Of a stretch of DNA of 64,000 nt, positions 24,101-34,666 are shown in pieces. The stretch's first letter is position 1, and each line of letters begins with the position of its first letter. The position numbers were made by a program, and so were the translations under genes. This DNA comes from Fasciola hepatica (Eukaryota; Platyhelminthes; Trematoda; Plagiorchiida; Fasciolidae), in contig CANUEZ040000117.1 of the NCBI GenBank assembly GCA_948099385.1, positions 41,001 to 105,000 of the forward strand, read 5' to 3'. A model generated the notes under the pieces. The model was not told where the DNA came from, searched no databases, and saw nothing but the letters and a program-made list of their open reading frames with translations.

Positions 24101-24444
24101 CTGTATTCGATTGTGCTGCAGAATGCAACAAAACGTCCCTGAATATGCAACTGCTGACGGGTCCAGACCTCGTCAACAGTCTATATGGAATTTTTCCGAG
24201 GTTCCGGGAGTATCGGTACACCCTGGTTGCAGATACTGAAGCCATGTTTCACCAAGTAAGGGTATCGTGGAAAGCGCCACCATTGGAAGCGACGGCCGAA
24301 CAAGAGAAGTCATTGTACGCACTGCTAATGGCATTCACCGACGAGATCTACGACAACTGTGCTTGCTGGAAGGTGACGCTTCAATTACGAATATGGCTGG
24401 TGAGGTTCCCTGACCCCGGGGGCAGTGTAAATTACTTTTTGTAA
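21145..24444 (+). CDS. Gag-protease-partial RT polyprotein of BEL/Pao element
   Basis: 1099 residues, starting at the first in-frame ATG. Residues 20-219 are 25 tandem 8-residue units (type ANRMEAHS). About 222-265 is a charged, probably coiled-coil stretch (LRLARLKIKQLELEAEAAKR). About 340-560 matches BEL gag (FDGNPMDFIGFMRNF, RILERRFGRPHVIARKCI, LSAIVQRLP). Zinc knuckles begin near 573 (CPICENPHYVDQC, CFSCLKPNHVTKDC, then a third Cys/His cluster). The retropepsin-like site LLDNGSDTTF is at about 696. RT starts near 880, reaches ADTEAMFHQV at 1029 (motif A), then stops matching. The last roughly 60 residues are an out-of-frame reading of the integrase tail, and the stop lies inside the 3' LTR. 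Gag and protease could still be made. No catalytic RT, RNase H or integrase can be. Confidence 0.93.
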   Translation: MKSFTSSIQSFNDELPGLRKNRWEAQSANRREAHPADRMEADSANRWEAHSANHMEAHSANRMVAYSVNRMEAHSANRMEAHPANRMEAYSVNRMKAHSANRKEAHSANRWEAHSVNRWEAHSANRNEAHSANRMEAHPANRMEAHSVNRIEALSVNRNEAHSANRMEAHPANRMEAHSVNRIEALSVNRNEAHSANRTEAYSVNRMEAHPANRREAQSANGSTSRVELQRELRLARLKIKQLELEAEAAKRINEVKDEMVKELSDDNCSFGSEPILPPTPPRSERLKIVYDYVMSLPGSKTRQEDQITLNGPGIRVLPAKSREFDHVSETARLLQACMSLPARRSVKFDGNPMDFIGFMRNFQSTVARYNNDPAYLLDYLISACEGEPAEAIRWCTVLEPQEGYDEAIRILERRFGRPHVIARKCIDELSDGSVLKQTDTKALVKLADQMKVCSATMKSLGYQADLNACRTLSAIVQRLPTGVQSRWFDRASFILRSGREPTFDELTSFVSDQGDAALVSLVYVSRPAISASRQPDSRKPASSLYSTERVATIMSTETKPSSTSPKPTPNKVCPICENPHYVDQCSEFRDLKVIDRYNAVKKLKLCFSCLKPNHVTKDCRSRKTCGLKGCVGQHHPMLHRPKTPESNRDQNLPTDNTASVGHVLADESTAGRRISLAILPVRLRGPLGEVTVNGLLDNGSDTTFVDQSLLTKLGLNGKPELLTVKTIDSNCVTKARTVSFTLTSLDGQEVIQVRRAWAVENLPKLRPLNLKQDLEVWSHLQEVLMPAIDDSDIRILIGADVPKAHWVLEQRTGSPDDPYGVRGPLGWVILGPTSCQRPCKATANVSHVTATELDMSSERMFNSEFVEESFIKRSMPEDDKTASRHMTASMIWVNGHYEIALPWKPGGPRLPDNKDVAPKRLLFLKKRFERDHDLKEKCAAMVNEYITKGYAEIVSGSEQNLTGPHVLYLAHHGVYKHGDQTKVRAVFDCAAECNKTSLNMQLLTGPDLVNSLYGIFPRFREYRYTLVADTEAMFHQVRVSWKAPPLEATAEQEKSLYALLMAFTDEIYDNCACWKVTLQLRIWLVRFPDPGGSVNYFL
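21202..21801 (+). repeat. 25 x 24-bp in-frame tandem repeat in gag
   Basis: Exactly 600 bp made of 25 units that encode (A/V)NR-x-EA(H/Y/Q/L)(S/P). The invariant core is Asn-Arg-x-Glu-Ala with few exceptions (NHMEA, NRMVA, ADRMEA). Units 14-17 and 18-21 form a 96-bp higher-order duplication with nearly identical DNA (offset 96 between 21541 and 21637). The frame is open throughout, and the variable fourth position (M, W, N, I, K, R, T) keeps the pattern recognisable. Confidence 0.97.
24261..24413 (+). pseudogene. Integrase C-terminal tail, left after pol deletion
   Basis: The frame that ends at TGA 24411-24413 reads about 50 residues typical of the extreme C-terminus of BEL/Pao Pol: IGSDGRTREVIVRTANG, then HRRDLRQLCLLEGD. 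It is in a different frame from the gag-protease ORF, which reads through the same bases without this similarity. The junction with the RT fragment is within about 24250-24262. The deletion therefore removed everything from just after RT motif A to the integrase tail and shifted the frame. Confidence 0.85.
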
Positions 24445-25004
24445 TTTGTATTTTCGACGACATCTTCGCTTGTCTTACTCGTGAGTAGCGTGTATATCCC
24501 TCATGAACCTCGAATACTTGTGATCCAATTCCCTGTTTTTACTGTACTGACACAGTTCAGATTTACCCCTTTCCGACGTATGGTGCGTGAACATTTTACG
24601 TTATGTTCCCGACTCGATTGTTCTATGATTGTACACTCCCCTTGTGAGAAAAATTTGCAGAACGTTTCACTTACGCTCCTTGACCCACTGTCTGTACCGC
24701 AACCGTGCTGCGCTACAGTTTCGCATGACTCCTTGCTGAGTGGACCGTTTATGACCGCGCTGTCCCGATTTTTCGGATAACTTTCTGTACTGTTGCCCTT
24801 GGTTGCTCACCTGGCTGTAAGTCATTGCATTTATGTATTTTTATGTATTGCATTGTTTAGAACCACGAAATTACGATAAACACGGTTATACATTTGGAAT
24901 TTGTTCTGCTGCCCGTAGCCGTGTACAGCCCATATCGTGCGTAAAGCTAGTGAGACCACGTTTTCTGTTATATTGAAAGTTCAAGTAATCGGGATAGTTT
25001 CTAC
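24426..25004 (+). repeat. 3' LTR of the BEL/Pao element
   Basis: Direct repeat of 20538-21116 with no difference seen by eye, followed by the AATGAC target duplication. Confidence 0.95.
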
Positions 25005-25010
25005 AATGAC
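25005..25010. other. Target site duplication, right copy
   Basis: AATGAC, equal to 20532-20537. Confidence 0.85.
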
Positions 25011-25499
25011 AGTGGCTTTCATTGGTGAGCTCAATGTACGTTCTTTTTTCATCGAATTACATTCTATTGGTACTGCAGACCTACAGTCTTCAGACAAACG
25101 ATTGCTCTGGTCACGCCTTGTCTTCCCTTCAAAGGTAATCGCGGTCATTTTTCACCCGTACAACGACTTGGATTAGCGATGGCTGACATTTGATTTGTTC
25201 AGTGACTGATTAGGACGCCCACATCCTCGATGAAGCAACATTTGCCTCCACACATATCAAATCTAATCTGATTTACGAATTTTGATTGCAGGTGCGCAAC
25301 AACCTTTAAGGGGATAACTGAGCGACAGTTACGCAACCCAGAGGTTGAAAATATTCCAAATTCCAAATAGTTTGGTTACACAATCAGGACCAAGTTAAAC
25401 GCATGATGACAACACTGAAAAGCATTAGATCCCGTCGTCAGCCGTCGCTGGTTATTTTCAGATGATGCAACGTCCAGTGGGCTGAAACACTGCCTTTCG

Positions 25500-25575
25500 G
25501 GTAGTATAAGGAACAAGTGAAAAGACCTTGGTTCAAACCCTGGGCTCGGCTGAGGGTATGCACCACTGATGAGCT
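25500..25575 (-). repeat. SINE head fragment
   Basis: Minus strand shows CATCAGTGGTGCATACCC (A-box-like) and CCCAGGGTTTGAACCAAGG (B-box-like). No tail is seen. Confidence 0.5.
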
Positions 25576-25751
25576 CGAACAGGAGCGAAACTCGCTCCTG
25601 GAGCTTCCAAGTGCAGACTTGATCTGACATTCTGAGGTTTGTGATTGAAAGGTGGAGTCCTTAGAACAGCCAGTCAAACAAATAATGTTAGACCATTGAC
25701 GTTTGCCGAGGCCATTGTCGTACGTCAAAGGAAACCTCCAAGACATAAATA

Positions 25752-25880
25752 ACTTGGCATGATTAGAGTCTACAGATGAGCGAACTAGTTTTCTCGGGCG
25801 CATACGACCTATTTCGCGGTCATTACCACTCATCAAGTATGCGTATCTGGTACTCCTCTGTCCAATCGTTCCTTCTGATA
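25752..25880 (+). repeat. Unidentified dispersed repeat R1, copy 1
   Basis: Most diverged of four copies. The shared core here reads ACTCATCAAGTATGCGTATC, then GGTACTCCTCTGTCCAATCG. Matches 30341-30478, 62235-62390 and 63125-63285 (minus). Confidence 0.65.
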
Positions 25881-26299
25881 CTGGTACACTCCGTATGTAT
25901 TTCTTCACAACAAGCCCATTTGTGCTTCAGGAGTGTGAGTGGATACTCTTCTTAGAACTGTCAGTGAATCACCGTTGTGGCTCTTCACTGTACCCTTCTG
26001 ACAGGAGTACCTGTCACACTCCTGATACAGAAATTGAATTGTTTTGAGCAGAAGTTGTTTCATTCACTATGGTTATTGAGTTTAACCCCCCAACCTTCCT
26101 GTTTTTCAACTCTCACTCTACTCACTTTGGTCAGTTGGCTAAGCTCTGCAACATATTTGTTAGTACTTTCGTTTTATTGAAGTTCCTGTCTAGCAGACGT
26201 CCATCATAGACGACAAACAAGGTGCAAAGCCACAGACGGGCAAACAGAGAACAAATCCTCCAGTATGGACGTGAAATCAACCGTTCAGCTCCACCCCAG

Positions 26300-26510
26300 A
26301 TAGCGGACTGGTGGTAACTTGTGCGCGAATGTGTGCTTGTGACCCCAAATCAACCACTCCGGGTTCGAGTCCCACCTGGGGCTTAGGCGGAAATGCCCCA
26401 GTTCTGATGACTCCAGACAGGGAAGAAACAGATGAGCGTTTTTCCCGATATCAGTTTTCCGGTGTGGGATGACGAATCATACCACTCACAATTTAAGCTT
26501 TGTGTTATTG
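26300..26510 (+). repeat. tRNA-derived SINE, tail type B
   Basis: B-box CCGGGTTCGAGTCCCACC at about 26359-26376, with an A-box region just upstream. The body GATGACTCCAGACAGGGAAG and the 3' signature GATGACGAATCATACCAC follow. It is head-to-tail with the next SINE. Confidence 0.8.
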
Positions 26511-26539
26511 AATTAAGTTGAACGAACATTCGAGAGCCA

Positions 26540-26735
26540 GTCCGGATAGCCTGGTGGCCAGTTGTTTAACTTATAATCGTTCCTCCCGGGTTCGAGTTCC
26601 TGTGGCGGCTTGGCTGATGCACACTGGTGACGATTCCTAGCAGTCCGGATGAAACAGCCGTAAAGTAGCTTTTCCATGGTTTTCAGTGCTGGGTTAAATG
26701 TCCACACTGCACGATGAATCGTATCATGTAAAATC
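26540..26735 (+). repeat. tRNA-derived SINE, tail type B
   Basis: A-box TAGCCTGGTGGCCAGTTG, B-box CCGGGTTCGAGTTCCTG at about 26588-26604. The body TCCGGATGAAACAGCCG, CCATGGTTTTCAGTG and the 3' end GCACGATGAATCGTATCATG follow. It is the clearest type B copy and served as reference for the others. Confidence 0.85.
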
Positions 26736-26739
26736 TAAC

Positions 26740-27325
26740 TTCCCACTGTTCACAATCATACTAATTTGTGAACCTGAATTTGTCCTATTTACAATGACTT
26801 TCAACAGCGGACTTACAATCATCAAATGAAATTAAAACGTATGCTCTATGTACACTCAAGTTTGGGTATTCAGCATCTATACAACCGTTGTAGTACGAGA
26901 AATGCTATTAAAAACGAAACAAGTCAGTGACGATAGTACGTGGGCTTTTAAGGAATCAAACGAAACAAGGAACAGTAGAAGATTATCGAATTCGGTAGGA
27001 GCAAAATACGTGTTTAACGTGATCGAATAGTGGGTATTAATATGCATTTTCCAAGGTCAGAATAAAATAGGTGTGTGCTTTAAGTCAGTATCTTAAGCGA
27101 CAATGTCAAATATACTTTGCAGCTTTGGGCTGTGACATTTTGGATGAGTAGGCCATAGGTGATTTCGCAATGTCACGACAAATGTTCAAGTGGCTTGCAG
27201 ACAACTTTAAGATTGTTGACTAACAATCGGGAAATATGACCGGAGGAAGCGTAAAGTTAGTGCGAAAAGATACAGGAAAATACAAGGCGTTTAATCAAAT
27301 GAAACGGAGCTAGAGAGTAAGTTCA
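26740..27325. other. Unassigned DNA
   Basis: Nothing recognised. Confidence 0.5.
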
Positions 27326-27329
27326 GTTG

Positions 27330-27640
27330 TGTCAAGTAGAAGGTGACTCGTCGGGTTTTCAAGACCTTTGTCGCAAAATGTTCTATCCAGGTTAAAGTGC
27401 GGTTAGTGATCACTCCGAGATACCTGGCGAGGGAAATCCCTTCTATTTACTCTTCAATAATATCGAAATCTGCATTTGATTGGAATAAGATTGAGCAATG
27501 AGTGCTTTTGCGGAGACAAAAACGGACCGTCTGATCACTTTCAGAGATTCATGCTGAAATTCGAGCTCGAAGACCAGTTGACGAGTTCTGTCATTCTTTG
27601 TTATAATAAGAAAAGCGGTTAGATACGGGTGATGTTTCTT
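27330..27640 (-). mobile_element. CR1-like non-LTR retrotransposon fragment
   Basis: The minus-strand reading contains ARYLGVITNRTLTWIEHF, the post-palm motif usual in CR1/Jockey-type RTs (YLGV...LTW..H). LKTRRVTFYLTQLN follows. Only this short stretch survives, with at least one stop. Confidence 0.65.
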
Positions 27641-27644
27641 CCCG

Positions 27645-28775
27645 GCAAAATATTAGCTCCTAGTAGCTGTGATCTGTGCCCTCACTCCCTCCGTTGTATT
27701 CACGCGGGAATAGAATAAAAGAAGATGAGCTGGCTCTAAACTAATGAAGAGTGCTAGTTTCCCTAAGAAATGAGCCTATCCTTCCTTTGCGGATAGATAC
27801 ACACACAGAACTAATTTGATAATTTCTAGACAGAAGATGAATAATCAAGAAAAATAGTTCCATTATGACAACATCATGAACATCCGTCCGCTCACCCACC
27901 TCACTCATTCGCGCACTCTTACCTAGACAACTATCCCACTCACGCCTACAACTCTTCCTTTTAGAAATGGCAAAAACCCCTGGAACTTCATTGAGCTGAA
28001 GTAAAAATTCTATGGCGTAACGGCCTAATTGCTTTTCTTCTCTTCTCTCTCTCTCTTCTGTGACAGTTGAAATTTTTTTCTGTTTCACTTTGTTATATGA
28101 TGCATAGAAATGTTCCGGAGTCCGGGGTGAGGGGGGGGGGGTGAGGGGAGGGAGGGGAGTGGGTGAACACTTGTAGGGAGAAGTAACAGCCCAATAAATT
28201 CTATCACTGTAAAATTAGAGAAGAAAAACAATGAATTGTCACATCACGTGTCATTTCGAACAACTGAAAGGAATTGAAATAAAACAGTGCTAATAAATTT
28301 TCATTGAATTTCCACGGTACAATCAGTATCAGTAACACAGTTCTGTGTGATTTATGATCAGAGGATTTCTGTATCTCATCTTATTGCTTATTGTAGAACG
28401 AAACACTGTGCAATTGAATATACGGATGGCCGTATTGTGCAAGGAAAACACATTGATAAAAACACATTTCCCACCCGCATAAACAGCTCTCTCATTTGTT
28501 CCGTAAAATTCCTCGTCAGTCTAATCAGGCAATCGACTTTCTGATGATTCATAGTGTAAGGGAAACAAAGAATCGCGTAATGTTACCTACGCTATTTCCG
28601 TGTAGATGTTGCCGGATCTCATCAAGTGCATACAACAGATTATATAATATTGCTCATTACCACACCAAACAGACGAATAATTCCCTTCCATTGTACAAAC
28701 TAGGCTTCCTTCTCAGGATGGAAATCGATTCGGCAAAGTGCAACATACAGAAAAATAGCTAGCAGAAAAAATCTC

Positions 28776-28806
<31 letters not shown>

Positions 28807-30050
28807 TTATCGGATTGTATCCAGTGGCTTATCGGAAAGTTCGGGGTGACCTCATCGTCACGGGATAAATTAGCCTCAACAACTTTGGACCAAAACTATC
28901 CATAGAACTCATTCGATCAAGACCGTACGCGGGATCTTTCGCTCCAGTTAACGAAGCAGTAGTCGATGGATCTAATAGACAAGACTAACGACCAAGAGTT
29001 CAGTAGACCAGTAGACGTGTTTTTGAAAATGTGATGACCAGTGACCCACTCCCGTGTCCATATCGTTGAGCTGTGGTGATGAGGCTTTCACGGGAGACGT
29101 ACTTTGCTTCTATCATTAAAAATGATCAAAAGAGAAAGGATGAGGTTGTTCAGTAGAACAGATGGTTCTTGTGAATCTCTAAAAAATTAGCGGTTTTTAG
29201 TCAACTTGATGTTACATCATCAAATAGGGTGATAGGTTACTGTTGATGGAACCGTAAAAACGGAACTAGGAGACGACGTGCTGACAGATTTCTCGGATAA
29301 ACTAGTGTGATCATTTGTGTTTAGCACGTAAATCCTCCAACGAGGTGATCCCTTTTTAGGACGCAGTATTAGAAAACAAATAGCTCATAATCCAGATTCT
29401 AATGATAATTCATAACCGACTCAGGTTTTGGTGCTTCGTCTCTATCATCTACCAACTTACAAGGTGCACGTGAACTTTCCCAAGCGTCATCTAATTGCAA
29501 AAAAGCTTTCTATGCTAGCAATGAAGCCTTCTTCGTCTAAACGTTAACGTGCAGTTTGCACGTGTTACCGTCACTAGCGATCCACAGGTGGATATGGATC
29601 ATGCGTGACAGCTTCGTCCTTTGTTCGATCCCCCTCACCTTCCCCCCCCCCCTCCCCCGGTTCCACTGCCAATACGACTCGCTAGTAGATACGTGGTTCA
29701 GACTCATAGAAAATCAGCTTGATTACCACAATTTTTGTTGTTTCCCGTGTGTTCGGTGAGACCATTCAACCAGGTTTTTAATGCTCACATCAACCCCTGT
29801 GACGTGATACGATGCTTTTTGTTGTTGTTCATTATTTATAATCACCTACTGTGTCCGTTAGCTCCTCATGAAGGATTTCGCAAACACGGATATGGAAGAG
29901 TGCAATAATACAACCGATGCGCCGGAGGAAGTAAATCATTTTTGCCCAGTTCAGCTCGTTGATTTTCACGTCACCCCTTGCAAGTTTCCATTTTATTGAT
30001 TTTATAAATCTATTTACTTCTTTCTTATTGTACCATGGTAGTAAAATATT
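27645..30050. other. Unassigned DNA with simple repeats
   Basis: Contains a G-rich run (28130-28160), a (GA)n tract at 28776-28802 and a C run (29642-29653). Short frames only. No gene recognised. Confidence 0.55.
28776..28802. repeat. (GA)n microsatellite
   Basis: About 13 GA units. Confidence 0.93.
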
Positions 30051-30054
30051 TCAG

Positions 30055-30190
30055 GATGCGGACGTGGCCTATTAAAGGCTGCCGATTAGGGAAATGGATC
30101 GCCGCTGGTTGAAGATTCGAACTCGGGACCGAATGCTTGGAAACCTACCGTGACGACCGTTTAGTCATCTCCGAACCTTTCGCGTGACGT
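30055..30190 (-). repeat. tRNA-derived SINE fragment
   Basis: Minus strand: GATGACTAAACGGTCGTCAC (A-box), then CCCGAGTTCGAATCTTCAAC (B-box), then GGCAGCCTTTAATAGGCCACG, which fits the type A body (GGCAGCCTCTNATTGGCCACG). Confidence 0.72.
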
Positions 30191-30340
30191 GTATAGTTCC
30201 CCCATTTCCGTTTGTTTTACTACATTACGGTTCTTTGATTAGTTGATAAAAGCCTTCGTTATCAAATTCAGATAATCTGATTAGGAAAACAAAGGATTAA
30301 ATTACCACCTGGTTTCTGAAGTAAGCAAGTAGTGATAGCG

Positions 30341-30478
30341 GTAACTAAGTAGTGTGGCATTATATCTGAATGACAGGACAAAGGTATCCCAGAAGCACAC
30401 AAACGGTTTCCCTGTATGTGTATCCGGTACTCTCCTGCCCAGTCATCTCTGAGCTTGGGCTCTCCATATTTGGTTTAT
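30341..30478 (+). repeat. Unidentified dispersed repeat R1, copy 2
   Basis: Shares AAGTAGTGTGGCATTATATC, TGAATGACAGGACAAA, GAAGCACACAAACGGTTTCC and GTATCCGGTACTCTCCTGCCC with copies at 62235 and 63125. It ends near TTTGGTTTA. Confidence 0.75.
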
Positions 30479-30484
30479 GGTTGT

Positions 30485-31149
30485 AATATCGTTTGAGTCG
30501 CAAAGTGCTCGTATGGTTGAAGAGTCAGTTTCTAGAATCATAAGGTGATTCTTCAAGAGCTGTTTTGTAGATTAGCCAACAACAAAATTCAGAACGGCAT
30601 ACGAGCGCTTGAACTACTCTCAAAAGCAATTCCGTCTGGTTGCTGGCTTTTCTCTTAAGGTTATTCTCATTATTTATCGTCAAGGTCAGGGATGCAGTAT
30701 TGCAGCCAAAAACTGACGCACGAAGCAATTTCAAACGCCAGAGCGGCAATTCAATTCATCTTTGTCATCCGATCAGTGAAATAAGTTTCTGAAGGTCAAA
30801 GATTGTCTGACACTGAAAAATGTTCTTGGGCTATATGTCGTGTCATTATCCGAATCATCTAATCTTACAGTCTTGTTCCAGTGCTTGCTTTTTTGTCTAT
30901 ATGATTAGCTACCGATGCATTTTTCAGATCTGGATATGACAACCATCTTTGCGTGACTGATCAATTACCATCCAAAAAATAATTACTGATCTCATTAGCA
31001 CATTTGTTTGTATCTCTGTGTAAACTACCTTCCAGTAATATGCATCCTTTAGCTTTTCGTGAGTTCGGCTGTACTAAGCGGGTTCATTGAGTGCAATCGT
31101 AACTATGTTTGCAAATTTCCATTAGGAAATTAATCGCCTGCAGAGTGAG

Positions 31150-31219
<70 letters not shown>

Positions 31220-32150
31220 AAACGGTACCCAAGGCGAGTCGGACCTAGACCGTCAACAAGCCCACAGGCAGTTTCAAATTTTTGCACCACGTAGGAAGGA
31301 CTTCCCTACACAACTGATTGACGATATGAGAAAAATGTTCGGGCTTAAAATGGGTCAACGCTTTGATCTTTCATGGCGGCTGCTAAACTAAACAGTTTAC
31401 ATTTCTAACCTTTCTCCAGCTACTTCCAACTCCAGAAGTTTGGTCTTTCAACCTTTAGTTACCTGGTGGCATAAAAATTCACATCGCAGTATAGCAACGC
31501 GATTTCTGAGGGTCAGATTTTCTAAATGCGTAACCACCACTATCCAGAGTAATCTGTAATGACATACGCAGGTATGGCAACCGTCAATCTGTGCATTGCT
31601 GATGTCTCATTGATTGGCGATGGATCGATTACTGCCTAAAAGTCAATTTCAGCAATCAGGAATGCATGAAATCCATCCATATGGGGTCTAGATATCCGTG
31701 CGTCAGACAACTCAGGTGTACACGATGGTCTTATTTGGAGCTCATTTCTGAAAGTGATTCTTTCCAACCATGTGATCTTCGTTGACTCTACGAGAGTAAA
31801 GTTTTCGTTAAACCTATTGAACTAGCACTCCCGTATGCTATAGAACCATGACCAAAGAAAAATACAGTAGTTGGTTCAGGCCTGTAATAATACAGATCGA
31901 ATATAGGAATTTCTGTGGGGCAAATTTGACCACGGCTGATTTGAGCCAAATGCTGAATGTGGTCGTCATTGATGTATATGAGTTAAGAAGCCACCCACAT
32001 TCGTGCCACCTACGCTCGAGTGTCACGTACATTCCTCCATCGGAACTGCACAATCGTATGGGTTGCGCCCAAGGTATCCCAAATGGAACATATCAGTTGC
32101 CCGCACAAACCGCACCGACGGTGTTATTTATTTTAACAAAGAAAGAAATC
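30485..32150. other. Unassigned DNA with TG repeat
   Basis: Apart from the (TG)n tract at 31153-31217 nothing is recognised. A 140-codon frame at 31848-32270 may be upstream sequence of the CR1-like element, but carries no motif. Confidence 0.5.
31153..31217. repeat. (TG)n microsatellite
   Basis: About 32 uninterrupted TG units. Confidence 0.97.
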
Positions 32151-32157
32151 AAATATA

Positions 32158-33634
32158 ATGACTCGCTATATGCTACCGAACTCGTATGCAGCCGCAACAG
32201 TAGCCGCCTATGGCAAAAGCATTCGGTTGCTGTGTGGAAAGAAAACGAAACGAGAGAAATTTGTTGCTGACATTGACAGTATCAACAATGGATTTATGCA
32301 CCCATCAAATGACTCTCCCGTTGCATTCATTCCAGGAAACGGTGTTCACATAACCCCGTTCTCTACAGAAGTATTTAGGCTTCTTCGTACTTCTAAAATA
32401 ACGTTTGTTATTGGTCCTGAAGGTCTATCATCATCATCATCATCTTCGGAAGACTGCTCTCTTCCTCGGTCCGATCTATTTACTTCTCTTTGGAACAAAT
32501 CTTTGTGCTTGCATTCTATTCCCTATTGTTGGATACCGGTCAATATTGTTCCTATAAATAAACCTTGTGATTCTAGTGTCATGGCTAAACAATTTAGCCC
32601 CTCGGCTCTTACTTCAACTGGTCTCAAACTTACAAAGCCTGTCATTCTCAAGCGTTTGAATTCTTTTATAAACTCTCCCGACAACCCCTTACAGTTTGCC
32701 TATAAATCGAACAGCTCCTCTGTGGATGATAACGCTTCCTGAGTCCCCCATATAACCAAATCCTTGCATAGATCAACGGAATCTATGAGCTGCGCATTTC
32801 TAGAATACTCCTCCGCTTTTGATTCTATTCCGCGGACTTTCCCTCTTTGTAAACTGAGTACTTTTCGATATCCCATATTGGTTGCCTGATTTTCTTACCA
32901 ACAGAACTCAGTGTACAAAACTGAGTTTCAAAACATCCAAACTGTTGGTGAAAAACTCAGGAGTGCATCAGGGAGATGTCCTCTCACCTATTCATTTTTC
33001 ATCTACGTCAGTAACCTTTCATCCTGGTTCTCCAGCACACTTAATCAAATATGCCGACGATGTGGCTCTTCGTCTAACTATCTCTGTAGCCCAGGATTTC
33101 AGCGGCATTCCCCAATAATCTGTCTCATATTTATGACTTCTCTGTTCGATCCGGTTTACCTTTAAATTTGTTCAAGTGATTTCAATACTTATCTACCCCT
33201 TCTTGGTCGTCTTGCCCTTGTGATCTATACATCATTTTCACAGAGCCGCTAGATAGAGTGAGTTTTGTTAGATGTCCAGGAGTCACCGTGCATGTAAATT
33301 TGAAGTGGTCATCTCACGTTTGAGACTGTGGAGGAACTACGCAAGCTATCTTACCTAATCCAATACCTTGGACATTTTGATGTTGAGTAGGGTGTTATTT
33401 CCCTTTTCGTTAATCGATATGTTTTTTCCTGTCCTCCTCTTCTATTCACCTGTTATTTTTGCTGGTCTACCGAAAAAAGATCCTAAAATTCTTCGACGAG
33501 GTCCATCTATTATCAGTCAGGTGTCTCACGTACCCTTAACTGAACTATTTGATAAGTTGTGCGAATTACACCTGGCCGCATGTGAAAAGTTCACTCCAAA
33601 AAATCCTTGCGGACAGCTCTTACCCTTCATATAG
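32158..33634 (+). mobile_element. CR1-like non-LTR retrotransposon relic
   Basis: RT landmarks in order on the plus strand, over three frames. First FSTEVFRLLRTSK and a degraded GPEGLSS (around RT motif 1). Then SLWNKSLCLHSIPYCW..VNIVPINK, then ILKRLNSFINSPDNPLQFAY. CAFLEYSSAFDSIPR (motif A) comes next, then DFLTNRTQCTKLSF, GVHQGDVLSP (motif B) and HLIKYADDVALRLT (YADD catalytic motif). The C-terminal part at 33368-33634 holds YSPVIFAGLPKKDPKILRR. A stop at 32740 and several frameshifts break it. No endonuclease domain is recognisable upstream, so it is probably 5'-truncated. Related copies of this group are at 45407-45700 and 49349-50650 on the minus strand. Confidence 0.85.
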
Positions 33635-33639
33635 TGATC

Positions 33640-34630
33640 TATCCATGTGCAACTCTCACGCATCTACACGTTCCCCTTTTTGATCCATATCCTCTTGCAT
33701 TAACATCTATAAAAACTCTACTGTCACCTATCTGGCCTGAATCCTCACCAACCGGGTACGAATATCAGCCCAATTTCATACAAACTGTAATATGTGTTCG
33801 TTTTTCTCAGCTCCCAATGTTCAGTGAGTTGCTAAGTGTAATTTTTTTCTACTCAAAAGCCCAATCAAAGACTAACAATCGGAATTCCCGAGAATCGCGG
33901 GTGTTGAATTCACGGCAATGCCGACAGAACTGCTCAGCCGGCAGAAACCACGTGGTATTCGAGTGTGAGAGACTTCCACACATGTGGGTTCGAAGCCTAC
34001 TCAAGGCAACAACTTTTGTCATTCGAATCAAATCACCAGTGGTCATGTTTGTTATAACGATCGGAATGGAAACACTGAAACTAGAGGTACGCAACTACTC
34101 TGTGAGTGAAGTTCACTGGACAAACCAACCGATACAAAAAGATTATCAAAAACCTGAATCACTGTAGACGCACAGTCTGTTTAGACTAGTGCTAATACTT
34201 ACGCTTTTCTACCACTAACACTATTAATACTGTGGCGGAGTTCGCATACTACTTAATGAATAAGCAAGTATTTGGTTGGGCAAAACACAAGCTTGGACAG
34301 TAATGGAGCGATAATGGACGTGATTACGTAACGCAGACTGGACGAGGCAAGATGGCGAAGGGCATATCAACCATTTATTTGCTTTTTTTGGTCAAATTAC
34401 GACTGTCTCCGAGTGGACTGGACCGCTCTTGTGCGACTGAGCATTGTTCTTACGTCTGGTTGATTTTGGTAACATCTGTGACGTCAGTAAGTAACATTTA
34501 TTAGGCAAGTCTTCTGGATTATAAGACTACTTATGTTACTACTACTAATGTCACTACTTTCATTAGTACAGGGATACCACTATTATTATTGCTACCACTA
34601 CTACCACTACCACTACTACTACTACTACTA

Positions 34631-34666
<36 letters not shown>

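Larger units (their letters stand above)
20538..25004 (+). mobile_element. BEL/Pao LTR retrotransposon, recent, internally deleted
   Basis: The 4467-bp element has two 579-bp LTRs (20538-21116 and 24426-25004) that are identical by eye over their whole length, flanked by AATGAC duplications. Inside is one open frame with gag, aspartic protease and the start of reverse transcriptase. An integrase C-terminal tail follows in another frame, and then the 3' LTR. The RT catalytic YVDD region, RNase H and the integrase core are missing. The insertion is therefore young but non-autonomous. Whether the deletion occurred before or after insertion cannot be told from one copy. The tRNA primer site just after the 5' LTR (GGTTAGCCAGTAACC) is not one I recognise. 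A C/G-rich stretch at 24414-24425 sits where the polypurine tract should be. Confidence 0.95.

Noticed and set aside
25438..25908. 156-codon minus-strand frame as a gene
   Set aside because: It runs through repeat R1 and a SINE head, with no protein motif.
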